Position numbers and translations under genes: made by a program | Shown: positions 45,030 to 57,614 of the stretch, piece after piece | How positions within the stretch are numbered: the stretch's first letter is position 1 | How the letters are laid out: every line of letters begins with the position of its first letter | From: Dipteronia dyeriana | Lineage: Eukaryota > Streptophyta > Magnoliopsida > Sapindales > Sapindaceae | Direction: 5' to 3' | Length of the DNA stretch: 64,000 nt | Assembly (NCBI GenBank): GCA_032871835.1 | Contig: CM065297.1 | Location: 14,340,098 to 14,404,097 of the forward strand | Notes under the pieces: generated by a model | Databases searched by the model: none | What the model was told of the DNA's origin: nothing | The model's input: the letters and a program-made list of their open reading frames with translations, nothing else

Positions 45030-45967
45030 GTGTTTGTATTTTCATATTAATTTCTCATCATTACCAAATTCCGTTTTTGGATATACATACCAAACTGCAG
45101 TATACATTTTGAATGTAGTGTCATCCAAATCTGCTCATAAGACTCCCTTAGAGTTGTGGAATGGTCGTAAAGCTAGTTTTCAACTTTTCCATATACGGGG
45201 GTGTCCAACACACGTGTTGAAGAACAGAAGTGGAAAGCTAGACCTCAAGTATATGGTCTGCTTGTTTGTAGGAAATTCCAATAAGACCAGAGGTAGATAC
45301 TTCTATAGTCTTGAAGTGAACAAAATGTTTGAATTGACATATGCAACGTTTCTTAAGGAAAGCTATATTAGTGATCATAAACCTCGTAGTAAGATTGCAT
45401 TGAATTAAATAGAGCCTGGTATGACTAGTGCTTAATTAACAAGAGTTGTTTATCCATTGACATCTGAGAGTCAGATGATTCCTAGTCAGAACACACTACC
45501 ACCTAGATGTAGTGGGAGGGTTGTATGACAACCTGAATGCTATTTGGGTATAGGTGAGGGACAAGGTATTTTCTCTACTAATATTGTGGATGATCCATTT
45601 ACATTTAAGAATGCAATGAAATATCCTAACAAAGAGGAATGACTTAAAGCTATGAATCTTGAGATGGAGTCTATGTACTCTAACTCAGTATGGAACTTGC
45701 AGACTTACTGGATGGGGTAAAACCCATATTGTTTAAGTGGATCTACAAGTAAAAGAGAGGAGTAGACGGGAAGGTAGAGACCTTTAAGGTAAGGCTCATG
45801 GTCAAGGGTTATACTCAGAAAGAGGGAGTCAATTATAAAGAGACTTTTTCGTTAGAAGCCATGTTTAATTATATACGGATTCTCTTATCCATTGTTGCCT
45901 ATTTTTATTACGGAATTTGGCAAATGGACGTCAAGACTGCATTTGTTATTGGTAAAATCTAAAGAAT
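45030..45967 (+). pseudogene. Copia integrase/RT remnant
   Basis: 45050-45408 encodes the end of a copia integrase (FGYTYQTAVYILNVVSSKSA, KTPLELWNGRKASFQLFHIR, SKIALN), followed by a spacer and RT start in broken frames (DPFTFKNAMKYPNKEE, then AMNLEMESMYSNSVWNLQ near 45650). It shares motifs with the copia at 34700-35400 but is from a different copy. No LTR belongs to it clearly; it is cut on the right by the third Tat LTR and on the left by the SIRE-like LTR. Confidence 0.75.
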
Positions 45968-46659
45968 GATGAGTCAACATAACTGCCCAAAGATGCGAGA
46001 ATTGGAGACGCCGTATCACCAAGAGTCAACCTTCCTAAGCTGACCAAATAAGGTTTCAAGACACCCCGATCGAAGCCATCCAGATGGTCGAGACAAAGCC
46101 TCTGGTCGGGACTGAATCATTGGTTGGGAAGAGTAAGGATTGGTCGAGTTTTGGTAGATGATTGGTAGAACGACACGTAGATACTATCAAATACATGCAT
46201 AATGAGTCATACTCCAATAAGGTGTCTCGAAGCATACTATGATAAGGATGCGAGTTTCCCCATCGATGCCAGAGTCCATATTAGGCAAGAGATCTAATAC
46301 GTGAAGGACGCGAAACAGGAAAGAAGAATTAAACGACTCAAACACGTCAACTTTATTTACTTGTATAGCACGAATTAGGGTTCTATGCATATATAAATAG
46401 ACCCTAATAACACCCATGAAAGGGAAGAAGAAAAATATATATTCTAAAGAGCATGAGAGACTGAGTGTGTAATCAATTTTTCATATTGAATTTATTTCCT
46501 TGCCGGTTTCCGGCAACCGTGGATGTTTCCCCGCTCTTGGGGTTTTACCACGTAAAATCCTCGTGTTTCTTTGCTTTCTTAACTATTCATCATTAGAAAC
46601 TGTGTGATTCTATTTACATTTTGTGCGACGTGTGATATATCCAAAAATCACTGTCAACA
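45968..46659 (+). repeat. Tat-type gypsy 5' LTR (element 3)
   Basis: Unrelated in sequence to the LTRs at 645/14819. It starts about TGATGAGTCAACATAAC where copia RT text ends, and ends about ACTGTCAACA before ACTGGCATTAGAAG, a degenerate primer-binding site. Boundaries are inferred from the flanking coding sequences. It contains TATATAAATAG at 46389-46399. Confidence 0.55.
46389..46399 (+). promoter_or_regulatory. TATA box of the element 3 LTR
   Basis: TATATAAATAG, about 270 bp before the LTR end, followed by a purine-rich leader; typical LTR promoter placement. Confidence 0.6.
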
Positions 46660-46729
46660 ACTGGCATTAGAAGAAGGGGGCTGAACCTTCGACGTTATAA
46701 TCAGCTAGAGTTTTAGTCATACAAGGCAG

Positions 46730-48430
46730 AATTATGGTCTCCAGCACTGATAGAGATGCATCCCTGCACAACGTTGATGTTTCACGGGAGGCGAATATTG
46801 TTGACGCCAATGCATCGGGAATAGATCCACCCTCAAGAACTCCACCTTCAGGCAGACAATATATCGTTACAACCACGGACTTGGCAACAGGAATATTTCC
46901 ATATGCATTTAGGTAAGTTAAAAAATCCCAACGGAAAGTCATTGATGATGCCACTAGATAGGGATTTAGCATAACTGCAATTGCAAATTTAAGTTCACCA
47001 TACCAGTTCTCTACAACTGTGGTAGCTTAGGGACTTAAAGTGTGCTCTAAGATCGTGGCAACTACTTCAGGTGCACCCTAAAAATCTGAAAGAGATAGAG
47101 CAGAGAAACAGGGCAAAAGAGAATACTCACGCAGAAGAAACAACCCGCACCAAGATAGAAGAGTGGAGGAACGTGAGGAGTTGAGCTCACACGAGGGTAC
47201 CACAGGGTACGACGATGCAAGACAAGATTATGAGCAAGAAGACAGATATGATAGACGGAGTATGAAGCCTCGATCAAATTTAAGTGATGACAAGCGCTCT
47301 CCAGAAGGAGAAGGAACCTGTATGGGTTCACAATCCACCAAATGTTATATAGGTATGGCGAACCCGAAGGAGAGTGCAAATTTCTTCTTAGGAGCATAGA
47401 AGCTTTGGAGGAAAAGCAAACTCAAGAAAACCCCCTGCTCGAGAATTTTAGGAGTCCATTCGTTGTCACCATAAGGCAAACTCGTTTTCTGGAGAAATTC
47501 AGGATGCCGCATGTTGAGCAATTCCAAGCCAATACTGATCCGCAGGAACATGTCAGGAGATACCAGATCGTCATGGCTCAGTATGACTATAATGATGCCC
47601 TCATATGTCGTATGTTCCCTTAGACATTAAGAGATCAGGGGTCCAGATGGTTCAAAGGATTACCATTTGGATCCATCAGGAGTTTCGAAGGATTGACGCA
47701 AGCATTCACCAGACAATTTATGGGAAATATCTAGCAGAGGAAATCGGTGTCGACTGTTTCTACCTTAAGGCAAAGAAAATACGAGAAATTAAAAGACTAT
47801 TTAACCAGGTTTTCACATGAGGTATCAAAAGTTCAGGACCCAAACGATGGCGCAGTGGTATCCGTATTCATAAACAACTTGCAACACAATCACATCACCT
47901 TGAATCTAAGGTAGTGGGGATCGACCACATATGCAAGCATGATATATTATGTTGGGGGATACGCCATGGCGGAAGAAGAACAAATCGCCCATAGGGGAGA
48001 ATTTATACATGGGGGTCGTCTTGCCAATGGTAAGAAGAGGCAAGAAAGCGGTTCAAAAAACAATGGTAAAAGTGACCCGAAGGGCAACGGAGAAAAGGGA
48101 AAAACGGGTGAAAAGATGATGATAGAACATGGAAGAATCCTAGGCGCTCGTATACCAACTATACCCCATTAGCCAAAAAGCATGTGAAAAATCCTAAATA
48201 TAATAAAATACAAAAATTTATATAGAAAACCCATGAGGCATTCAAATTTTGCCAGAAAAGATACAACAAAGTACTACCGATTCCACCAAGAAAATGGTCT
48301 CGAAACCTCCAAATGTTACCAACTCAGGGATTACATTGAGAAGATAATTCGGGAAGATCATCTTACTGACGTCATCCTCAAAGAAGGGGAGGATTGACAA
48401 AAGGATACCTACACTGGGGATCGGAATAGG
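46730..48430 (+). pseudogene. Tat gag (element 3)
   Basis: Frames: 46734-46916 (N-terminal acidic/proline part), 47163-47399 (charged linker EEREELSSHEGTTGYDD), then the capsid in 47342-47623 (RMPHVEQFQANTDPQEHVRR, YDYNDALICRMFP). Capsid text goes on in shifted frames: SRWFKGLPFGSIRSFEGLTQ, AFTRQFMGN, KDYLTRFSHEVSKVQDPND. A basic tail (47939-48172) is followed by a CCHC-poor C-terminus with KYYRFHQENGLETSKCYQL-like text near 48270-48325 (the Tat 'Y-H-G-C' zinc-like block). At least four frameshifts or stops. Confidence 0.8.
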
Positions 48431-48559
48431 AGTTACAGGAGCCAGAAAAAAGACTCAGATTGCAGGCAACTAACACCATTTTTGATTGCCTCAATATCGA
48501 AAGTAGTAGCCGAGAAAGGATGTCTGAAGTTAGGAAAGCCATAAAAAGCCAAAGAAGTA

Positions 48560-48766
48560 TGGAGGTGAATCATCTAGGTCCCGATCGGACGAAAGTAAAG
48601 CAAGGATGAAGGCCAATAACTTTCACTGAAGTAGACACACACGAGTCGGAGGTCAAACCAAACGATGCGATTGTTGTGTCAGCTTGCATTGAGCACAAGC
48701 AAGTAAGAAGAATACTGATTGACAATGGTAGCATGGTAGAAATTTTGAGCATAGAAACATTCGACC
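48560..48766 (+). pseudogene. Tat protease, left part (element 3)
   Basis: VSACIEHKQVRRILIDNGSM then VEILSIETFDL is the protease start; DNGS keeps the catalytic Asp (the family uses DTGS/DNGS). Upstream, ITFTEVDTHESEVKPNDAIV is the usual linker. A solo copia LTR interrupts it at 48767; the next piece is 50957-51178. Confidence 0.85.
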
Positions 48767-50956
48767 TATAGGGAAAAATTGGTTCGAAACGAGGCGGAAG
48801 CGTAGAGATTAGGGTTTGGTATAAATAAAATAAAAAATCTTTTTAATAACAAGAACCTTAACCCTAGATTAATTGATGTATATAAAAAGTATCATACCTT
48901 CTTTTTTTTTCTTGATGATTGAACTAGCGTCGAATTGAATCCGCAAGATCTTTCAATCCAATCACGAACGTGAATCACCTAGGAGTGTGGGCTCCCTTTC
49001 TTTAAATTGTATACCTGAGGATGGAAACAAACAAAATCTTCTTCTTTGTTAGTCACAATAATCCTCCAAGAGAAAACCCAAGAACGTCGATCACTTGTGA
49101 ATTATCAATCTATTTGATTGAAACTCGCGTGAACCTTCATTCGAAGTTGTACACAAAACCCTTTTGATGCCAAGGATACTAGTGTACTATCGAAAACAAA
49201 AATGTTCCCCTTTTCTCTATGCTTGTCCGAATTCTTAATACAATGAGTTTGGCAAAGTTTTTTTTATAACAATAAAAAAAAACAAATAAAAAAACAACTT
49301 CTCACACCAAAAACTAAGGCTTGGTCGAAATTTACAACCTATATATATAGGTTCACAAATCCACTCCCAAAGAGGATTTACTTAGTAGGTCAGAATCCTA
49401 GTCTTAGGTGGATTTACTTAGTGACCAAGAATCCTTTTCCAAAAAGAATTCTTTCCTACACCAAGACTCCTAATCCAACTCATTAGTGTATTTGTGACCA
49501 TATTAAAGACTTCCTAATTTTACTAGGTAAATAATTCTTTTTATTTATCTACTTATCAAATATAGTCTAAATATTAATTGTAGTACCAACAATAGTATAA
49601 CATTAGGAGACCTTCTCCTATTAGGAAAAAGATGTTGACTTTTAAATAAAAAATTAATTAATTTCCATTTAATTAAATAATTAAATAATAAATAATATAT
49701 TAAGCTTTTATATATTAGCCTTGCCATCCATGGCATTATATAGGCATATATATTATTTTTCTTATTTTATTAAATCCATTAGACCTTACTAAAAAGTCCA
49801 CATGTGAACTAGACCCATTCTTACAAAAAGAAACAAGTCTACATGCCTTAATACAATTCTAGATGGACCCCTATATTGGTCTGGTAGAATATATCAAGTG
49901 ATCCATGCAAGTTCGTATGGATTGAGGATCTTGGCGGGCTATCTAAATTTAAGCTTCAACAGACATAACCTAATCACAATCAACAAAAGATTCACTTAGG
50001 TCCAATCTATTAATTTTAGTTCATTCCACTAAAGAACTAAAACTGAACTCTTAAATTAAGATAGAATAAGTTCATATTTCTCATTTACACCCTAGACAAA
50101 CTTAATGGAGAAAGTGTATCCTCGTGAAGAATACCAGTAATCGTCAAGAGCTCATAGACTGCCTATAGCTCTCTAAGCTACCATATTTACTCATATGACC
50201 ACATTTTGAACTTGGATATTTCAACTTGTCCAGAAGCCATGTTTCAATAGACCCTATTGAAAACTTAACGTTAAGATTTAATATCCAATACCTTAAAATA
50301 TCCATATGATGGTATTTTACTCACATTTAATAAATGAAGCCATGAGATCCATATCTATAAATGAAGTCCTCTATCGATTAACAAATGAATACCATAAAAC
50401 TATCGATGAAAGACTAAGCTATATAATCGTACTCATTGATAGCTCAAATGATAACACTTGCAACCATAAGTCCATCATTTATCTCAGGATTGAGATAGAC
50501 TCTCCGATTGTTTTCAAGTGAAAAACTTTTATCCACTAACGGTTGTGGATAAATTAATTTACTGTGATCCTATTCAATGCACCTAGTGCACTAGATTCTT
50601 TTACCCAAAGACACCACACTTTGATGATTTTAGACTCATTATAACACATTTGATCCCACTCAATTGCAAGCTAAAAAATCTACAACTTTAACAAGATAAA
50701 GGCTCCTAGCCTTTTTCTTATGTTGTAAATATTATTCAAGACTAACTGAAGAATTATGTCTACCTCATACGTATCTAGATGTATGAACAATTCTTTTTTT
50801 CTCATAGTCTTTTGACCTTATGATTTTTTACTTTTGACAATTATAATAATTAAACTATAAATGCTATAAGATTTGTTAAACTAGAAATCAATTTATTAAT
50901 ATGAAAATATTGTCAAATACATTATTATACTCTTGCTATCGAGCATAATCCCAACA
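48767..50956 (-). repeat. Solo copia LTR (long-LTR family)
   Basis: Begins TATAGGGAAAAATT and ends ATAATCCCAACA, reverse of the family LTR. Flanks CGACC (48762-48766) and TGACT (50957-50961) agree at 3 of 5 with two C-to-T differences, so the duplication is decayed. No internal sequence remains. It breaks the Tat protease. The frame 50306-50521 recurs in other copies of this LTR (30296-30081, 62432-62217) only because the LTRs are similar. Confidence 0.87.
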
Positions 50957-51178
50957 TGACTAACTCGGGCTACAAAGGATTGATCTCCAACCACTGAAGG
51001 TCCCATTGAGGGGTTTCAGAGGAACCGAAGTCAGGGAGTTGGGAACTATCAAACTACAGTAGAAGTTTGAAGTTTTCCTTGTACGAAGATAGTATTGATG
51101 GACTTCGTGATCGTAAATGTTAAGAATTGGCCATACAACGCTCTGCTAGGCCGACCCTTCTTGAACAAAGTAAAAGCA
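50957..51178 (+). pseudogene. Tat protease, middle part (element 3)
   Basis: In shifting frames: LKVPLRGFRGTEVRELGTIK, VLMDFVIVNVKNWPYNALLG, RPFLNKVKA. The LLGRPFL signature marks the C-terminal protease fold. A CACTA element interrupts right after KVKA. Confidence 0.82.
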
Positions 51179-52559
51179 CATTACAAGAAAAAGGACAATT
51201 GATGATGGAAATTCATGATGGTTGTAGCAACCATCATGTGTTGATGATGGTTTTTAAAAACCATAATGTTCTGATGTTGGTTTTTATAAATCATCGTGCC
51301 TGGATGATGGTTTTTAAAAACCCTCATCACTTCATGATGGGTAATAAAAACCATCACGATATTATGAGCTTTCAAAACCATCATAAATTCTCATATATAT
51401 TTATTGTCAAATAACCCCTAACTTTACTTTTCAGATGCCTATCGATATCTATCATTATTTCCCCCAAATATTTCTCTAAAGAACCCTAACTCTCATCTCT
51501 GAAATCCATTCATTTCTTTAAATCGATCAACCATCATCTTCTCTTCGACTTTGATTTTGGTACTTTGAACTTGTATTTTTCGTCGCTTTGAATTAGATTC
51601 GTTTTTGTGGTTTTCATTCTAGTTATTGATAATTGTCGTGAAATTGCTGTGATAGGTGTAATAGGATTGCTACTGGATTGGTGCACAAAGCAACAAAAGT
51701 GTAGCTATGCAAAAAAAAAAAAAAAAATAGAAAAAAAAAATTATACAACATTGAATTATTTTTTTTGTTTCTCTGTTGTTTTTTTTTTTCTGTTGTTCTG
51801 TTTTGTCTTTATTTTCTGGTTTTGGGGTTGCTTCTACTTGCTTTGTTTTTGTTGTTGTTGTCGCAGTTGTTGTTGTGTTTGCTGTTTTGCTTGGTTCCTT
51901 TTGGTAATAAATCTTGGTTTCTAAAAAAAATTTGAATTATACAGTACATAATGTAGTTGGGACATATTCATAAGTTTGTAGAAACATTACCAGCGATGAA
52001 TTAAGTCGAGTTGGGGTTTGCTCAAGCATTCTCAAAATCTCATCGCGTTTAGTAACTATACCAAATATTGTATACCGAAGTGCATCAATGTCATTGTTTC
52101 CGTTGGCAATAATGTCATTGTTTCCATTGGCAATAATGTCATCTGTAATTATTAAATTAAATTAAATTAAAAAAATACTTCAAAAAGACTTTTGGAAAAT
52201 GTAAGGGGCTGGAGGCATAACTCACCATCAAGATGGGGAGCATCTCCTAGAAGCATTGAAAATGAGGATTGAGTACTGATTGGATCAGAATATCTAAACA
52301 AAAACATAACGGGTTGATATTAATAATAAATAAATTTAACAACATGGATTTAAATATAATAAGAAATTTAAAAATTAACATAGACGACTAGTCAAAATGA
52401 CTCCTGAAGGCTGAAATATCTCTTCATGATCAAACTACTTCTGAAGTTTTGAAACTTAGCATAAAGTTTTGCTTCATAATCCACTCTAATAGTGTCAAAC
52501 GTGCAAGAAGGTGTCATTCACAGTAACATGGGGCATTCATAGAAGCCTAGGAATGGAGC

Positions 52560-52612
<53 letters not shown>

Positions 52613-52625
52613 TATATGTATGTAT

Positions 52626-52640
<15 letters not shown>

Positions 52641-52656
<16 letters not shown>

Positions 52657-52662
52657 GGGGGG
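52641..52662. repeat. Run of G with flanking TG and TA microsatellites
   Basis: (TA)n at 52563-52618, (TG)n at 52619-52640, then at least 22 consecutive G. Low-complexity DNA of this kind is prone to slippage and to assembly error. Confidence 0.9.
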
Positions 52663-52880
52663 TTGTGTTGTTTTGTTTATTTTGGGCTCTGTTTCCTTGT
52701 TGCTTGTTTGTTTTTTACTGCTATTTATATATATATATATATATATATATCTTATCCTAAACCAAAATTATGAAATGTGATTTTCAGTAATATATTCACA
52801 TGGTGGTTTTACAAAGAACTTACCTACCCATAGAAAGAATAATTATTATTTCAAAGTGTTTGTTTTTTTTTTCTTTTCAG

Positions 52881-52968
52881 TTAAATGGAAAAGAGAAGTA
52901 TACTCAAGAAGAGATCGATGAAGTGCGGTTGGAGTGGATTGAACACATCAAACCATTTATCAAATAGG
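52881..52968 (+). other. Exon-like fragment inside the CACTA element
   Basis: After a strong acceptor (TTTTTTTCTTTTCAG) the sequence reads LNGKEKYTQEEIDEVRLEWI..., ending in a TAG at 52966-52968 followed by AT-rich 3' sequence. It looks like the terminal exon of a gene, perhaps a captured host fragment or a remnant of a CACTA gene. I do not recognise the protein. Confidence 0.35.
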
Positions 52969-53484
52969 TAAACGAATGATGGATCCCATTTGTGTTTATG
53001 AGGATGTTCAAGTGAAAAACAATTCATGATTTTTTTATATGTATCAGCCATATTTTTTGTATGACTCTATATACATTTTCATGGATTTATGTGTAATAGA
53101 TTATAAAAGTTATTTATGGATTTTGTTTTTATAATGGATTTTTTTTTTCTGAAAATACTGTATAATAATTCATTATTATTTATAAAATATGTGTGGCAAT
53201 GCCGGTAAAAAATATATTGGTTCAATCCCTATATATTAAAAAAATAATAATAATGACGATTTAAATCCATCATACATTTATGATGTTTAAAAACCGTCAT
53301 TGGTTCATGATGTTTGAAAACCATCATAAATTTATGACGGTTTTCAAACGTCGTAAATATATGACGGTTCTTAAAACCGTCATCCCTCATTTATGATGCC
53401 GTGAAATACAACGTTTTAAAACCGTCATAAATGTCACTTTATGACGGTTTTTAACCGTCATAAGTACACATTATTCTTGTGATG

Positions 53485-54819
53485 GTAGTAACTGCAACCT
53501 ACGCGCTCATGGTAAAATTTTCGACCGAAGCTGGGATAGGGATCATGAAAAGCTCATAGGAATAGGCTAGAAAAGTGAATCTCGTCGTATACAGAGAAAT
53601 GGAAGAGTCGAGGGTAATACAGGTCGAGGCCGTTGAAAAAGGTGAAGACCTAAAAGTAGACCCAATAGAGGCGAAGGCCAAAACCCCGTTCGAGTTCTAC
53701 CTAGACCCGAGAGAGGCGGCGCCAGAGAGTGACAAAGGCCCGGAGGAGCCAACCATGGAAGTTTCCATTAGCAACGATGATCCGAAGAAGACAGTTAGGC
53801 TGGGGTCCCATTTGAAGAAGCTCGATGAAGGCAAGATGGTTGAACTACTAAAATAATACAAGGATATGTTCGCTTGGGAGCATGCAGAGATGCCAGGGAT
53901 CGATCCAAGGACGATTTCACATTACTTAGTAGTAAATCCAAATCAAAAACTAGTTATCCAGAAAAAGGAGACACTTAAACCCGGAAAGAAGCAAGGGGAT
54001 CAAGGAAGAGGTGGACAAGCTATTAGCTGGAGGATCTATTCGGGAAGTGAAATATCTCTACTAGGTCACCAACGTAGTCTTGGTGAAAAAGGAAAACGGC
54101 CAGTGGAGGATGTGTGTGGATTTCACCGACCTGAACAAATCATGTCCGAAAGATAGCTTCCCATTACCTCGGATTGACCAGTTGGTAGATGCAATGACCA
54201 GACATGAATTGTTAAGTTTCATGGACGCCTATTCAGGTTACAATCAAATCAGATTGTTTGAACCAGATGAGGAAAAAACTTCATTTACAACTAACCAGGG
54301 ATCGTATTGTTATAAGGTCATGCGTTTGGATTAAAGAACGCTGGGGCAACTAACCAAAGGCTTGTAAATAAAATGTTCTCTCGACAGATTGGCAAGAATA
54401 TGGAGGTATACATGGACGATATGTTAACTAAAAGTGTAACATCCGGAGATCATCCAACCGACCTAAGGGAAACGTTTTAGGTATTGCGAAAGTATGGGAT
54501 GAAGCTAAATCCAAAGAAATTCGTATTTGGGGTACCATCAGGCAGGTTCTTAGGATTTCAATTTCACCAAAGAGGATCGAAGTCAACCCGAAGAAAATAA
54601 GAACTCTAGAAGAAATGAGGTCACTTAAGACATTGAAGGAAATCCAAAGGTTGACGGTCCCTAAGCCGGTTCATAAGTAAATCCACGGGCAAATGCCTGC
54701 TCTTCTTCAAAGCAATTAAGCGAGGCAAAGGGGTAGAGTGGAATGATGAGTGCGAACAAGCAGTCATGAAAATCAAAGAATATTTAGGAAAAGCTCCGAT
54801 ATTGAAACAAATATTATGG
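53485..54819 (+). pseudogene. Tat protease end and reverse transcriptase (element 3)
   Basis: 53485-53560 finishes the protease (VVTATYALMVKFSTEAGIG). The linker 53575-53856 (PKKTVRLGSHLKKLDEGKMV) ends in a stop; then FAWEHAEMPGIDPRTISHYL (53867) starts the RT. RT blocks follow: VVLVKKENGQWRMCVDFTDL (54075), SCPKDSFPLPRIDQLVDAM, LLSFMDAYSGYNQIRLFEP, SFTTNQGSYCYKVM, then, in a shifted frame, the catalytic EVYMDDML at about 54408, PKKFVFGVPSGRFLGFQ and EWNDECEQAVMKIKEYLGKA. Stops at 54332, 54478 and others make it dead. The SIRE element at about 54820 cuts it before RNase H. Confidence 0.85.
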
Positions 54820-56429
54820 TGTGTTTGAGATTAATCTAGAGGGGGGGGGGGGGGTGAATAGATTTTAAACAATTGTATTAAATTTTTGTTATTGGTCAAG
54901 TTGATGAAAATACCCCTAGCTAGTTACAGAAATATCACAATTGTAATAATTGTGAAAATAGTAAAGACACTTAAGATATACGTGGAAACCCTCCAAATAG
55001 GAAAAACCACGGGCTGTTATGTGCGCCACACTCGAACCTCGAATCCACTAATGAGAAAGGAAATTACAACCTAATCCCTGTTTAAAATCCACCACCACTA
55101 CCTAATCCTGGTATAAGTGAACCTAGTCCATCTTGCTTGCGATTTAAGCTACCTAATCCCGGAAGCAACATAAGTCTTACTTCTCAATGAAGAGATAAAA
55201 TGGCCTATGTGAATATATGATGATATTCAAAGAACAAACAAGGCTAGGAAACCTTATATGCTTACCTAGGATAATGAGATGACAATTAATGCAATCCTAG
55301 ATATTAAGAGCTAAATGACATGTTCAAAAAGATTAGCTAAACATAGATCAAACAATCCTATGAAGCTATCACAATACAACACTCAATCATGTCATCACAA
55401 CAATCTCTAATTTGTATCTAGAATATATTCAAAGAGCATACAAATGATTAAAGAGATGATTTAGCAAGAAAAACACTTAACTTGTAAGAAGATAGTGAGA
55501 GACTGACCAATCAAGATGTGATGATGCAAAACTATCCATTGATGCACTCTAAATGACTTTAGATGATGCAAGATGAAGTTTTTATGCACATGAGAATGCT
55601 TTGAGTGTTTAAAGATGAGTTCTTGGATGATTTTTTTCTTTTGAAATGTGTTCTTAAGAAAAGATATGATGTTCTGAACTCTTACACGACCTGAATACAA
55701 AGAGTTATATATATATATATGAGTTTCAACCAAAGTGAGGTCGTTTTGAAAAAAATGTTTCAGCTCCCGCTATAAACGCTAGTGAGGTGCACTGATCGAG
55801 TAGCGCACCACCAGCGCATGACCTAAATTTTCAATAGGCGCTGGTGGAGTGGTGCAGGTCAGTGGCGCATGAAAAGCGACAATCCACTGGAATGTTGGCT
55901 GGTGAGGCTGCGCTAGTAGAGTAGCGCACCACCAATGCACTGCCCACTTTTTCAATGTTACGAGGGTGGAGTGGCGCAACTCAGTGGCGCATGACAAGCA
56001 GCGATCCACTGGAATGTTGCACTGGTGAGGCTGCACTGGTGAGGCTGCACTAGTTGAGTAGCGCACCACCAGCTCACTACCCACTTTTTCAACACTCAAA
56101 CACACATTTTCAACAAGTCCTAGAGTGATGAAGATGGATCCTATACTAATGCCTAACATGACATAAAACTTTAAATACAAGATGCAAATATATCAACAAG
56201 AGTCATTTAAACCAAAATGCACACAAGTATAAACACACAATATATATGAATAAGAGTTATGCATGAATTTGTGAGTGTGTGCAACTATCTCTTCAAAGCA
56301 AGTAAGCACAAGAATTTTACCTTTGGTGCTTCTCCTCTTGAGGTCTTGAGAGCCTAAGCTACCCTTACATAAACCCTAAAAATGTGGTTTTTTCACAAAA
56401 TAAGCCAATCAACAAATGAGGACTTTACA
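54820..56429 (-). repeat. SIRE 3' LTR
   Basis: Read on the minus strand it starts TGTAAAGTCCTCATTTG directly after the purine tract and ends CCCCCCCTCTAGATTAATCTC. It contains a G/C homopolymer (54841-54854) and internal repeats (55800-56090). The left end is uncertain by a few bases (TGGTG/TGTG). Confidence 0.75.
55800..56090. repeat. GC-rich direct repeats inside the SIRE LTR
   Basis: Units begin GTAGCGCACCACC at 55800, 55921 and 56058 (spacings 121 and 137). Each holds CCACTGGAATGTTG and AGTGGCGCATGA. An extra GGTGAGGCTGCACT duplication explains the longer second unit. It stands out from the AT-rich surroundings. Confidence 0.8.
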
Positions 56430-56445
56430 ATATCCCCCTTTGGCT
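56430..56445 (-). other. SIRE polypurine tract
   Basis: Minus strand CCAAAGGGGGATAT immediately before TGTAAAG, the standard SIRE plus-strand primer site. Confidence 0.8.
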
Positions 56446-57614
56446 ATTTCGTGACAAAACCACCACTCACATTGATCCTCACAAAACAAAATAAAACACC
56501 GGGAAGATATTCTACATTACAAAGAGATATACAAAAAAAAACTTCAAATCTTCAATCTCCTGTAGAACTATCAACCCTACACACAAAACAAACAACAATT
56601 AAACTTTTCAAACCAAGTGTATATGAGATGATCAAGTGAATATAAAAGCAAAAGCATTTGCATTTAAGAATATGAGTACGATATCGTGTAATGCTCCACA
56701 TCATGCAATGCTCCCCCTCAAAGGGTTGCTCCCCCTAAATGCAATCTCCCCAACAAGTACTACTCCTCTTAAAACCACAATGCTACTCCTTTTTTTTGGT
56801 CATGATATAGGCAAATGAGAAGTCCCCAACCGGGTAACTCAAGGCAAAGAAAGAAAGGAGCATACAAGATATTTGCATAATCATATAGGCCACATTTATG
56901 CAACTCAATCAATAGGAGAGAAACAAGGAGATTTATTTGAGGAAAATGTGTGAATCAAAAATGCTTTGCATACAAGACATGTTGCATTCAAGTCCAAAAA
57001 CAATGGTATTTGGCAAAGCAAATGACAAAAGTTTCCAATATAATTCAAACCAATTTCACCATTTAAGCAAGGATATATAGTTTTTATAGATATCAAGTTT
57101 TAATATCACTATATCCAACTTTATGAGTGAAACATGGCATGAGCGACTTTGCACCCTATTTGATTTTTTCGGGTAGGATACCCGTATGATAGGAGCCATG
57201 TTCAACTAATAAAAGAAGAGAGACATTGATGAAACATTTTAGTCTCGCTAGCTTTTTCACACAATGTTTTGCATTCAACAATTGCAATCATCAATTCATG
57301 CTTTATCGTTTTTCATTAGCATGTCATTAAAGAATCATCATGTCATGGAGATAATTATAGGTCATTCAATATGTACTTCCTATGTACATCTCCTAGTCCA
57401 AAAATGCATGTTTGAATATAAATATGGCATGGATTGTAATCAAAGAAAGGTTCACACTTATTGAAGAAAATACAATATAATATAGTATAAGTGCAACCAA
57501 GCTACTCAAGCAATCAATAAAGGAGCATAAACATTTCTAAAATTTTTGCATGCAACAAGTATACACTAGCTCTCTTTGCTTGAGTTCCCCTTATGGGATC
57601 AAAGTAAGAACTCA
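56446..57614. other. SIRE region between pol and 3' LTR
   Basis: SIRE elements often have a long non-coding or env-like region here. No ORF above noise is seen on the minus strand, so no env-like gene is called. CTCCCCCT pyrimidine tracts near 56699-56735 look like duplicated purine-tract sequence on the other strand. Confidence 0.5.

Larger units (their letters stand above)
51179..53484. mobile_element. Non-autonomous CACTA-like element
   Basis: The ends CATTACAAGAAAAAGG and, in reverse complement, CATCACAAGAATAATG are near-CACTACAAGAAAA. Flanks GCA (51176-51178) and GTA (53485-53487) fit a 3-bp duplication with one change, and the Tat protease frame resumes directly after. Subterminal arrays of ATGATGGTTTTTAAAAACCATCA-type motifs (51200-51390; 53250-53465, as ATGACGGTTTTAAAACCGTCAT) are the usual binding-site repeats. 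No transposase. The interior holds a 22+ G run, TA and TG microsatellites, and one exon-like piece. Confidence 0.87.

Noticed and set aside
51181..51414. His/Asn-rich frames at the CACTA left end
   Set aside because: They result from the subterminal motif repeats.
56382..57464. Possible env-like gene between SIRE pol and LTR
   Set aside because: Minus-strand frames are short and show no signal peptide or membrane segment; the plus-strand frames have no support.
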